64,000 nt of DNA, from the NCBI GenBank assembly GCA_905221615.1, contig CAJNDT010001890.1:1728602-1792601 (forward strand), written 5' to 3'. Made by a program: the position numbers and the translations under genes. Positions 37,904 to 46,946 of this stretch are shown here, piece after piece. Position 1 is the stretch's first letter, and each line of letters begins with the position of its first letter. The stretch is from Symbiodinium sp. CCMP2592. Lineage: Eukaryota > Sar > Dinophyceae > Suessiales > Symbiodiniaceae. The notes under the pieces are model-generated. The model did no database searches. It was given only the letters and a program-made list of their open reading frames with translations, and was not told where the DNA came from.

Positions 37904-40777
37904 GTGCCTGAGTCCAGCTGTGACGAGTGGCAGCTTCGAACCAATCGGTTGTACCAGGAGAGAGCTATCACTGCTATGCAGCACTGTCGACAAATCAACT
38001 TCATCGCCGATGGGTCTACTCACAGCACCAGCGATTGTCTTGTGACAGTGGCTTGGGCGAATGAGATTTCTGCTGCAGTGTTTGCACCCATGCAAGTGAT
38101 GAAGACTGGACAAGTTTCTCCACAAGACCGGTTTGACGACGACCTGCTTCTTCACATATCAAAGCGAAAGAAGCTGGAAAGGATTGCTGCATTCAGGCAG
38201 CTTCAAGCGATCAGTCACCAAATCTGGATTTTGCACAGAGGGCGAATGGATTTGGGCTCTTTCAAGATCGCCCCCTCTCTTGGGCAGAGGCCTGTGAAAA
38301 GATATGAAAGCAGGGTGGTTTTCCAAGTTGGAAAAGAAGACAATGACATTGACCGCTGTTTTCAGTGGTTGAGGGACAATCCGGATCCGGCTGAAGGCAG
38401 AGTGCCAGAAGGCAGAGTGCCAGAAGGCAGAGTGCCACCAGCTTTTCCTCATGTCTCCTTTCTGAAGACAATGTCTGAGGATGGAGAGATCACAAATGTG
38501 CTCCCCGTCTTGCCAGAGTCAGAGAAGTGGTGGCTGAACATTCCACTGCTGGTCTTGGGCCTTGACCAGGGCAGCATCGGACTTGCTGGCATGGCCTATG
38601 CTATGCGTGAAAACATGATTCATGTGAAATGTGACAAGATTCACAGGGCCATTCGAGATTTCAAAAACAGCATGTCGAGATGCCTCAAAGGACTCTTCCT
38701 GAAAGCACAACTTCACTCCTCTTACATCTTTGCCCTGAATTATAAACCCTTTGGAAGTGGTGGTTTCTACCAGCAGAAGAAGGAAATGCTGGCGAGTTTT
38801 GTTTCCTGCACATCACCGAGCAGAAGCTTGTTGTGGGACGCTTTTCGAGATAAGATTGCCTATGACTTAGACAGGCAGCGATCCGGTGACGAGCATGAGA
38901 TTGAACATATGCTTGCAAATGTCGAATCCTTCATGAAGAAGGGCAGCTTGGTGAAATCCTCCAGATGGTTCAGCTGGAACCAGCTATGTTGTGAGCAACT
39001 TCATGAGTTTCATGTCCTCAAAATGCTGCTGGCTGATCATTTCGGTGAAGATCAATCTTTCAGCCCTTGCTCAAGGGAAAGACTCAGACTGTATTCCAAC
39101 TCGGCGAATACACAATCGGGCAAGGAGCTCTTCGAAGGCAGAGTGCCAGAGTCCGAAGGCAGAGTGCCGGACTCTGACAATGGTGAGAGGCAGGAAGATG
39201 CACTGGGTGATTTGCAAAAGCTGTCACAGGCTGGTCGTGCCACTGATCCACGGAAAGAACTCAGCTTGTTGAAAGCCAGCATGGGGGGCTTCAAGTTGGC
39301 ATACTATCTCATGACAGAAGACCTTTTCGATCACTCCAAGATATTGTACAAAGTGACCGAACCGTTGTGGACATGGTATGGGAAACAAGTAAAAAACGTT
39401 AAATCGCCGCAGGATGGTCGAGGTTATGCCGAGTTGATGACAGTGAATGATGCCTGGAAAGCAGACAAACATTTGTTGCAGATTGTCTCCAACCTGCAGA
39501 AGACCGAGTTGTGGAAGGAGCATCTGGATACTGATTTACACGAGCCCGCAGAAAAAATCATGATGTTGAGCTTGCATTTGCTGATGAACAGGGTCTGGAC
39601 TTGCAGTCTTTTTTCACTTCCACCAGATGCCTATGCGGGATTGCTGTCACCTGATGCAGAAATTCGGACGATCACGGCTTTGAAGGCAAAGGGCCATCAC
39701 ACATCACTCTTGAGGTTGGAGTCGACATTGGCACGGTCCACTCCAAGTGTTCATGCCCGGCAACTCTTCACAGACCTGCAAGTTGGAATCAGCCATCCTT
39801 CGAGACTTTTTCTGGACACATTGGAGGCACAGGGATATGAAGTGGCGCCTCCGGGGTCAGAAGACATTGTCGTGGATGATGTTGACACAGAGCAGGACGG
39901 GGAGATGGAGGATTCTGTGCCTGAAGAAGCAGATGACGGTGCCGGAGTTGGTGACATTTTGTTAGACGGGCAAGAGGGCAGAGTGCCAGCTCAAAGGACT
40001 GTAACAATATCGGTACCAGCATGCCCTGCAACCCACCTGCTGAGTGTTCTGGTGCAGACGCTGCCAGACAACAAGATTGTGGAAGATGTGCACAACAAGA
40101 TTCGTAATGATTCTTTGTTGAACAAAACCCGCAAGCAAACATACTCCACGATTCAAACTGTGATCGAGAATTCAAACGTCTTTGAAAGCCGTTCAATCAG
40201 GCATCCGGCAAAAGTCAAACGGGAATATTTTGAAAGGGAGTTTTGGAATGTGGACAGGAAGCGCCAAAAGTTGTGCTTCAGAGGATGTGTCCACAAGCTG
40301 CCGTCACAGTATACCGAGATTGTCGGCGACAAGACATGGAACACCCTGTCAGAAGAGACACTCGAACGAGCATCAGCTGCGTGGTCATGGCTAATTCACT
40401 ACAATGATGCAAGACTGGCATCTCAGCATGTTCCCTTGCGTGCTGGGAAGTTTAGCAGCCTTGCAGCCCCTTTGAAGATCTTGAACCATGTCTTGGATTT
40501 GACATGCTATCTCTCTCTTGGGGCAAAAACCTGGGCTGCTCTCATGTGGCCAGTGGTCCAGCATGAGGACCAGTCGACAGGAGAGATATATTTTGTTTTG
40601 AAGGCAGAGTGCCCGGATGGTTCCAGCGTCAAGGCCTGCTGGATTCATTTGTATGAGCCCCAGTATTGGGAAGTCATCGAAACAGAGGCAGTCTTCTGGA
40701 ATGGCTTCATTTGCCTCCGTCGTTGTGCTACAAGCTCAGTGTCACTTCTATCCTATATGTTGCAGCATCCCAAGTGA
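37904..40777 (+). CDS. 957-aa protein with faint hAT-transposase-like motifs
   Basis: Long uninterrupted frame. The first codon is GTG after an acceptor-like CAG, so the N-terminus is probably spliced. Features in order: FIADGSTHSTSD (Asp36), LGLDQGSIGLAGMAYA (Asp221), C-x3-H at Cys243/His247, and SSRWFSW (Trp355). That order resembles hAT transposases (first Asp, second Asp followed by small residues, C-x2-H, then a T-R-W motif), but spacings differ and the C-terminal dimerisation block is not seen. Motif copies are read as triple EGRVP (38,396-38,436), EGRVP twice (39,137, 39,158), EGRVP (39,977) and KAEC (40,603). An acidic patch lies near residue 660. It may be the mobilising enzyme of the block, or an unrelated orphan. 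Confidence 0.6.
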   Translation: MPESSCDEWQLRTNRLYQERAITAMQHCRQINFIADGSTHSTSDCLVTVAWANEISAAVFAPMQVMKTGQVSPQDRFDDDLLLHISKRKKLERIAAFRQLQAISHQIWILHRGRMDLGSFKIAPSLGQRPVKRYESRVVFQVGKEDNDIDRCFQWLRDNPDPAEGRVPEGRVPEGRVPPAFPHVSFLKTMSEDGEITNVLPVLPESEKWWLNIPLLVLGLDQGSIGLAGMAYAMRENMIHVKCDKIHRAIRDFKNSMSRCLKGLFLKAQLHSSYIFALNYKPFGSGGFYQQKKEMLASFVSCTSPSRSLLWDAFRDKIAYDLDRQRSGDEHEIEHMLANVESFMKKGSLVKSSRWFSWNQLCCEQLHEFHVLKMLLADHFGEDQSFSPCSRERLRLYSNSANTQSGKELFEGRVPESEGRVPDSDNGERQEDALGDLQKLSQAGRATDPRKELSLLKASMGGFKLAYYLMTEDLFDHSKILYKVTEPLWTWYGKQVKNVKSPQDGRGYAELMTVNDAWKADKHLLQIVSNLQKTELWKEHLDTDLHEPAEKIMMLSLHLLMNRVWTCSLFSLPPDAYAGLLSPDAEIRTITALKAKGHHTSLLRLESTLARSTPSVHARQLFTDLQVGISHPSRLFLDTLEAQGYEVAPPGSEDIVVDDVDTEQDGEMEDSVPEEADDGAGVGDILLDGQEGRVPAQRTVTISVPACPATHLLSVLVQTLPDNKIVEDVHNKIRNDSLLNKTRKQTYSTIQTVIENSNVFESRSIRHPAKVKREYFEREFWNVDRKRQKLCFRGCVHKLPSQYTEIVGDKTWNTLSEETLERASAAWSWLIHYNDARLASQHVPLRAGKFSSLAAPLKILNHVLDLTCYLSLGAKTWAALMWPVVQHEDQSTGEIYFVLKAECPDGSSVKACWIHLYEPQYWEVIETEAVFWNGFICLRRCATSSVSLLSYMLQHPK

Positions 40778-40883
40778 CATGTTTTCATTTAGGATTCTGT
40801 CAACTGTCGACCCATACAGTAAATAGTACAATAAACTTATATAAGTTTTGCTGTGCTTGTTTTTGCTGACTCGACTGAGGGAA

Positions 40884-42071
40884 ATGTCACAAGCATGTCG
40901 GACTCTCGCAGACTGCCAGAATCTCGCCGAGCATGTGATCTCCCAGACTGGAAACGTAGACGAAAAAAAGCGAAAGGAGCTGCAACGAATGCGCCGTCCA
41001 AAGCTCATGAGCCTGATCGCTTCTCATCACCTTCCGGAAGATGAGGATTTCATGCGCAAAATTGAGGCTATGTATTCGACAGCCAAAGATTCAACAGAGG
41101 ATGAGGATGAGGATGACATTATCATGGGGGACTTTGTTGATGAGCTGGTTCTTGACGACCTGCTTGCTGAGGACAAACAGGAATTTAAAATGGTCTCAGA
41201 CGCAGTCAGAAAACGCAGAATCAAAAGGGTGCATCAAACCTGGCAGGCCATCAAGACGCAGCAAGCAAAGGCCAAGGCAAAGGGCAAGGCCAAAGCAAAG
41301 ACCAAAGCAAAGGCCAAGCCACAGGCCAAACGGAAAGCCAAGAGAAAGATTTGTCGCCCACGTATGTTGCCCAGGAAGCAACCCGCGCCTCCTGATGAAA
41401 GTGGTCAAGAGGGAGCAGAAGGCAGAGTGCCAGCACCTCCTGCTGAGGTGCCGGTGGAGCCGGAGCCTGATAATCACGTGGAGGCCGCGGAAGGCAGAGT
41501 GCCAGCCCCTCCTGCTGAGATGCCGGAGGTGCCTGCTGCAATCCCTGTCCCAGAGCCTGATGATCACGTGGAGCCCGAGGAAGGCAGAGTGCCAGCCCCT
41601 CCTGCTGAGATGCCGGAGGTGCCTGCAGTGCCTATCCCAGCACTCGAGCCACGGGAGGTTGCAGTCCGTGGCCCCCAACATCAGCGGCGGCCGAACCGTG
41701 TTGACTACCAAGGGGTATGGACACCTGTTCAATGCCCGGAGTGTCCCAAGATCGCTGGTGAGATGAAGTACGACCCGAATCCTGGTGGCCCTGACAAAGC
41801 AAAATGGTTTCTCCGAGTTCGTGTGACAGACGGCGGTCTCTTGGAAAGATTCGGAACATTTGTTATAGCTTCGATGTGGTTGCCTGATCTGCTGTGTGTT
41901 GTGTCACATTACATGAACCCATGTGTGTCTGGCATTGAAGGCGAGTGGAGCCACCTCGTACCCTATCACTGGGGACGTGTGGCTTCCAAGATGACAGAAG
42001 CGCAGGCCAGACAACACGTCATTGACCATAGGCCCTGTTGTGGCCCGACCAGGAGGCCTGGCAACAACTAG
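40884..42071 (+). CDS. Lys/Ala-rich and Pro-repeat protein (395 aa)
   Basis: The first good ATG is at 40,884; the frame is open 12 codons upstream. The N-terminal 100 residues are helical and charged, ending in an acidic stretch (EDEDEDD). A tract of Lys/Ala/Gly (about residues 130-165, KAKAKGKAKAKTKAKAK) resembles those in the RING gene and could be a nuclear or nucleic-acid-binding tail. Three repeats follow, each EGRVPAPPAE plus a Pro/Glu linker (motif at 41,421, 41,493, 41,583; spacings 72 and 90). The C-terminal 130 residues look folded, with paired cysteines (QCPECP) and Trp/His. No family recognised. Confidence 0.6.
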   Translation: MSQACRTLADCQNLAEHVISQTGNVDEKKRKELQRMRRPKLMSLIASHHLPEDEDFMRKIEAMYSTAKDSTEDEDEDDIIMGDFVDELVLDDLLAEDKQEFKMVSDAVRKRRIKRVHQTWQAIKTQQAKAKAKGKAKAKTKAKAKPQAKRKAKRKICRPRMLPRKQPAPPDESGQEGAEGRVPAPPAEVPVEPEPDNHVEAAEGRVPAPPAEMPEVPAAIPVPEPDDHVEPEEGRVPAPPAEMPEVPAVPIPALEPREVAVRGPQHQRRPNRVDYQGVWTPVQCPECPKIAGEMKYDPNPGGPDKAKWFLRVRVTDGGLLERFGTFVIASMWLPDLLCVVSHYMNPCVSGIEGEWSHLVPYHWGRVASKMTEAQARQHVIDHRPCCGPTRRPGNN

Positions 42072-42351
42072 AGGATTCATCCTGCGCTGCAAAGAAAAGT
42101 TGTGTGTCTGTCTGTGTGCTTGCATTGATGGCAGCGGGTCCTGCTAGATTGGAATGCGTCCGAGAGACTGTGTGTTTCTGCTTGGGGAAGACGGATTGCG
42201 AAAGCATGTTCGCATTTTCACACATGTGGAATTTGTCACGTGCAAGCACATGGACAATCATTTCGAGTGCCACAACCCGGAAGCCGCACAAACTAGCACA
42301 TGTGGTTTGAAGCCGTGCGTGCTTGTGACTGAACAGTAGCCGTCCAGAGCA
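42072..42351. other. Short spacer
   Basis: No motif copy. Nothing recognisable; it may contain an intron joining the flanking reading frames. Confidence 0.3.
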
Positions 42352-42837
42352 ATGCATTTCGCCCCGATCGAACGAGGAGAGTGTTTCTTCAGAGGCGAGC
42401 TCTCCCCAATCTTGATCAAAACCGCTTGCGAAAAATTGGCCAAAGCGCCTGACCAGTGGAAACCAGCTGAGAGATGGAATGAAGTTTATGACGACGTGCC
42501 TTGGGAAATCATGGTTCGCTACCTGCGTTACTGGCCACGTATTGGCTCCCGCATTACAGGAGGCCTCAGGCTTCTTCGACGGTACCAAGGCCCCTTCCCG
42601 AAGTGTTATCAGGTGGGTGAAGGAGAAGAACCGCTGGAGTTGCCGCGCGTTTCTCTCGTTTGTGATTTTGTTTATGTTTGGAACGACGAAGATGAACAAC
42701 AACGGCAGTTTGTCCTTCAGATGAAACACCTCTCACTTGTTGCCATCCGTCTCGGTGGTCCGGGGGAACTTCCTGACCTTGATGCTGGAGCAATACCTTT
42801 GACCGACCAGCTGAGTGCAAAGTTGGGGTGGCAATAA
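42352..42837 (+). CDS. Orphan protein (161 aa)
   Basis: ATG start in GCAATGCATTTC. Composition is that of a globular protein, with no low-complexity tract and no motif copy, unlike its neighbours. Segments include WEIMVRYLRYWPRIGSR and LVCDFVYVWNDEDEQQRQF. It ends in TAA 23 bp before two closely spaced motif copies (42,860 and 42,883, 23 bp apart, so non-coding). Family not recognised. It is the last credible gene before the gene-free right compartment. Confidence 0.55.
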   Translation: MHFAPIERGECFFRGELSPILIKTACEKLAKAPDQWKPAERWNEVYDDVPWEIMVRYLRYWPRIGSRITGGLRLLRRYQGPFPKCYQVGEGEEPLELPRVSLVCDFVYVWNDEDEQQRQFVLQMKHLSLVAIRLGGPGELPDLDAGAIPLTDQLSAKLGWQ

Positions 42838-43023
42838 TTAATGGATCTTGAGGCGGGAAGGCAGAGTGCCAGCAGCTGGGAAGGCAGAGTGCCAGACGTT
42901 GTCGCGTCACCCAGCTGTACCCTGCTTCGCCTGCACGTGATTCGCTTGACAGTGTGGTCAACGCAGAAAAGCGCAACATCCAGCAGTTCGTAGCCACTTC
43001 ACGCGATTTGTGCATCCCTAATA

Positions 43024-43825
43024 CTATCAAACCCTAAAACTATGGCACTCTGCCTTCTAGCCCCAAACCCTAAATACTAAAGACCCTGAAACTCTAACCC
43101 TAACCCTTTCATTACCCTCAAACCCTAACACTATGGCACTCTGCCTCCTAACCCCAAACCCTAAATATACTAAAGACCCTGAAACTCTAACCCTAACCCT
43201 TTCATTACCCTCAAACCCCTAATACTATGGCACTCTGCCTTCTAACCCCAAACCCTAAATATACTAAAGACCCTGAAACTCTAACCCTAACCCTTTCATT
43301 ACCCTCAAACCCTAACACTATGGCACTCTGCCTGCTAACCCCAAACCCTAAATACTAAAGACCCTGAAACTCTAACCCTAACCCTTTCATTACCCTCAAA
43401 CCCCTAATACTATGGCACTCTGCCTTCTAACCCCAAACCCTAAATATACTAAAGACCCTGAAACTCTAACCCTAACCCTTTCATTACCCTCAAACCCCTA
43501 ATACTATGGCACTCTGCCTTCTAACCCCAAACCCTAAATACTAAAGACCCTGAAACTCTAACCCTAACCCTTTCATTACCCTCAAACCCCTAATACTATG
43601 GCACTCTGCCTTCTAACCCCAAACCCTAAATATAATAAAGACCCTGAAACTCTAACCCTAACCCTTTCATTACCCTCAAACCCCTAATACTATGGCACTC
43701 TGCCTTCTAACCCCAAACCCTAAATATAATAAAGACCCTGAAACTCTAACCCTAACCCTTTCATTACCCTCAAACCCCTAATACTATGGCACTCTGCCTT
43801 CTAACCCCAAACCCTAAAGACCCTG
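43024..43825 (-). repeat. Satellite of nine 91-94-bp units, telomere-like, each with one reverse motif
   Basis: Each unit combines CCCTAAA-like words, ACCCTTTCATTACCCTC and ACTATGGCACTCTGCC. The motif starts at 43,044, 43,135, 43,229, 43,322, 43,414, 43,508, 43,600, 43,694 and 43,788. It is oriented opposite to the neighbouring genes. Small indels (ATATAC, ATATAA or none after CCCTAA) distinguish units. This is the last place in the window where the motif occurs. Confidence 0.95.
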
Positions 43826-43859
43826 AAACTGTAAACCCTGTGCCAGGTCTTCTTCATCC

Positions 43860-44250
43860 TCGTCTTCTCGGAAAAAACCTTAAAAAATGTAGTTTTTTTT
43901 GTGTTTTAAAGTTTTTAAAAAATTTTAAAAGTTGTTTAAAGTCTTTAAAAGTCTTTCAAATTCTTTTTAAAGTTTGTAAAAGCTTTTAAAAGCGTTTAAA
44001 AGTCTTTTAAAGTCTTTTTAAAGCTTTTAAATGTATTTTAATTTAAAAGTCTTTTAAAGTATTTTAAAGCTGTTTTTAAAAGTCTTTTAAATATTTTAAA
44101 AGCCTTTTAAAGTTTTGAAAAGTCTTTTAAAGTTTGCAAAAGTCTTCTAAAAGTTTCTAAAAGTCTTTTAAAGTCTTCTAAAAGTTTTTAGAATGTTTTT
44201 TCTTGCATTTGAAAGTTTTTAAAAGTCTGTAAACGTCTTTAAAAGCCAAC
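43860..44250. repeat. T/A-rich degenerate repeat tract
   Basis: Irregular repetition of words such as AAAAGTCTTTTAAAGT over almost 400 bp. Similar words occur at 145-260. It lies between the satellite and the right 46-bp inverted repeat. No gene. Confidence 0.8.
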
Positions 44251-44260
44251 TCTGTCGAAA

Positions 44261-44306
44261 AAGCCCTGTGGATCTAAACCTTGTGGTTCTGGTTCGGTGC
44301 AAAGGG
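44261..44306 (-). repeat. Right copy of the 46-bp inverted repeat, candidate terminal repeat
   Basis: Pairs with 51-96 at 42 of 46 positions. The four mismatches are at AAGCC(C/T)TG, TG(G/T)GAT, AACC(T/C)TG and CGG(T/C)GC. It is immediately preceded by the T/A-rich tract and followed by sequence with no motif copies and no genes. No convincing target-site duplication was found next to it. Confidence 0.6.
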
Positions 44307-44506
44307 GCAATGACTTAAAGCCTAACCGAACCGTGGCGAATGAGGGTAGCTCAAGCCTGGGGACCCCTCAAAGGGCATGCAGGCAAATTGGGCATTTTGC
44401 TAGAAAAAAGGTTCGGCGATGACTCACTAGCGTATAGGGTCCTGACCGAAGTATCCGGCTTGCAATCTCATTTCATTGGCACAACCATCTACCCAGGAGC
44501 CCGCAG

Positions 44507-44620
44507 TACTTGGAGGTTCATGGGTAGTTATGTCGGGTCATAAGTAAGGTAACTATATAGTTATAACCCATTTTAGGGGACTTATAACCCCACCTATAAC
44601 TACCCATGAACCTCCAAGTA
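44507..44620. repeat. Fold-back element, family 1 copy 1
   Basis: Terminal inverted repeats TACTTGGAGGTTCATGGGTA and their complement, about 24 bp perfect. The interior is also largely self-complementary (TTATAACC words), so almost the whole 114 bp can fold into one hairpin. MITE-like; no coding capacity. Confidence 0.85.
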
Positions 44621-45600
44621 TTCCCTGCTTTCAGCAGATGCCTCAGGACACAACTGTGAAGCCCTGATCTGCCAAGCGATGGGAGAGCTGATGCGCAAGA
44701 TTCCATGACAGGGCAGACTGGACTTGGCATATACATATATAGACAGAAAAAATATAGAACTATCTGCTTGAGACAATCCTACGCAGCTTGAGGTCTGTGA
44801 GATTGGGGCGAGCGCCTGAACCCCATGCAGGCAAGCTCCCCCAACATTCCAAGCTCAACCGAAGGTTTCAGCTTCGCAGCTTAAGACGAGGGACCTGAAA
44901 CACTCTGCAATCCAACCCCCGAAACCCTAAAGCCTCCTATCATCCTGGAACCATCTTTACGTCTTGAGTTTCTCAGAACCCTTCACATCCGTCCTGGTAA
45001 GTGTATCCACGTGCTGCAAGTTCACGCCCTTGTTCCTTGGTCTATAGGGCCTAGGGCTTGATGCTTTCTTCTCTGCTGTGTTTCGAAGGGAAGGTTTGGC
45101 ACTCAATGTTTGAAGCATGGCCCCACCATGATGACAGACATGATCTTTGGCGGTAGCAGTTTGCAGGACGGAACCTGTTGATTGTGTAATTGTGCCGACG
45201 CTATTCTTAGACATCACGCCCAGCTCCGACACAGGCTCAAGCGGGAACAACACAATTCTCCACCCAAGAGGCAGCCGACAGCATTGCCTAAGAGCCCCGC
45301 CCCCAACGAAAAGCAAATAAGCACACCCCAGACCAAGTTAGCTGCTGGGCTCCCTGGCCCAAACCGGCTAACCTTGTGACGTAAAAATGCACAGAGTAGA
45401 AACCCTAGAAGCCTCAAGGAAGAGGGATTAAGCATGACTCTACAAACTCTACAGAAGAAGACTCAGGCAATGAAACAGTTATAGCTTTTGCTACTCGATA
45501 TCCCCTGTACGCCCCATCACCTCACCGGATCCTCGCGACAGAGTGTAATCGGGATCCAAGTATTCAGATGTGAGAGCCCTGAAAGTCTGAAAGAACGAGG

Positions 45601-45634
45601 GGTGCGGGGGCGGGGGGCACCGGGGGGGGGGAAC
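45601..45634 (+). repeat. G-rich run
   Basis: Runs of 5, 6 and 10 G separated by one to four bases; could form a G-quadruplex. No gene context. Confidence 0.8.
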
Positions 45635-46888
45635 TAACTAACCCTACAACCCTCACCAAATCCTATAAATCCCTTTACCTACAAAAGTCCTGGAAAACCC
45701 AGACTGGCACGATCTACGGCTATTTCAGCTCCGCGTCTCCCATGTGTGTAGCAGTCTTGCAACGTCGAACGTCCGAAAACTGCGAAGTCCCAGTCTCACC
45801 CACTCTTGTAGATTGTACAGTAAGGCTCTAAGCACTTAGAGATGAAAGCAAACTCCGGAAGCACATGAGGCAGCCGAACCTTTGAAAACGATAGCCTGCA
45901 GGAGTGTCCAGACCGGGCATGCCAAAAGCCGGCAACCTTCATGTCAAAACGCGATAACTCTGTCATTTTCGACCGTATTTGACAAACTCGTCGAAAATTT
46001 AGACCCTGGAGCCCTGAACCAAAAGCTCACAAACCGATGCCCGCTGACTCTGGGCCCAGGCTCCTGGCGATTTTCTTGCAGAGCTGTCCTTACTCGCAAT
46101 GCTGTTACGGCAGCCACTACGTTTCTAGAGCCGGTGAGCAGCCACATACTTCAATGTCCTACTAACAAGCCTGCTGCAAAGCCATGAACTAAGCCCAGAG
46201 AGCCCTAAGACTCTCACGATGGCTTTGGCCAGCCAGGCAAAGGAATCCCACTGTATCGCGAACCCACGGGGATCATAGGGATTGAACACAGAACTTGGGT
46301 TCACCTCGGTGAGGTACGGGATAAATACCAAGCACCCCTGGTGTCCCGACAGTACAACGAGAATCCGATTCGTAACATGGTCAGAACTGCTACCAGCACA
46401 ATATGGCCTAATTGAGTGGCAGCCTTTGTGCTAATCATTGTTCGGGCGGCTCTTGCAGAAAGCAAGAAGGACACTCTTGGTTCGCAGTTTGCATTCTGGG
46501 TTTAGACCTGCGGTACTTTTGACAGAGCTGAATTAAGCCCTGGCAAGGCATACTTTCGTCACGACACGAGGACACGAAGATGCACACTCACTCGGCACAC
46601 CGTTCCAGTGAAGCTGCGATTGGCCCATTCCTCGTTGCGTACGGCATCGGAGCTCTCCTCATCGTTGTCGGTTCCCTCGGAGATTATGCCTCCATCACCT
46701 CCAGTGGTCAAGAGACAAAGGTTCAACTTGTGGATTAAATTAAGGGTTTGTACTCAGGGCAAGTCAAAGGCAAGGCGCTGCTATCGGCATCGCTCACTTC
46801 CTGAGCACAAGTGCATCTGATTCATAGACGTCGCATGGAGCTGACAATTCTGCAGCAACGTTTAGCCAAACTCCAGCGCATGTAGACG

Positions 46889-46896
46889 TACTGCTG

Positions 46897-46941
<45 letters not shown>

Positions 46942-46946
46942 TTACT
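46889..46946 (+). repeat. CTA trinucleotide microsatellite
   Basis: About 17 near-perfect CTA units, preceded by two CTG-type units. Confidence 0.95.

Larger units (their letters stand above)
729..43798. repeat. Dispersed 11-bp near-palindrome GGCAGAGTGCC, about 115 exact copies
   Basis: GGCA and TGCC are reverse complements around a GAG loop; the usual context is GAAGGCAGAGTGCCA. Exact plus-orientation copies start at 729, 996, 1722, 1837, 2570, 2691, 3139, 3819, 4041, 4059, 4854, 5048, 5063, 5866, 5883, 5897, 5978, 6856, 6937, 6965, 7330, 7842, 7863, 8364, 8817, 8859, 8934, 9285, 9918, 10916, 10949, 11008, 11024, 11476, 11727, 12449, 12548, 12674, 13654, 15234, 15621, 15636, 15651, 16153, 16875, 17582, 17598, 18408, 18765 and 19665. 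Nearly all recur mirrored in the right arm. Further plus copies start at 36615, 36628, 37530, 38396, 38411, 38426, 39137, 39158, 39977, 40603, 41421, 41493, 41583, 42860 and 42883. Minus-orientation copies are at 14693 and in the satellite (43044 to 43788). Degenerate copies are also common (5032, 6881, 6907, 8344, 12649, 13762, 16485-16520, 18603). I do not recognise the motif. Confidence 0.97.

Noticed and set aside
729-43798. CRISPR-like array interpretation of the repeated motif
   Set aside because: Spacing is irregular, copies lie within protein genes, there are no cas genes, and the genome is eukaryotic.
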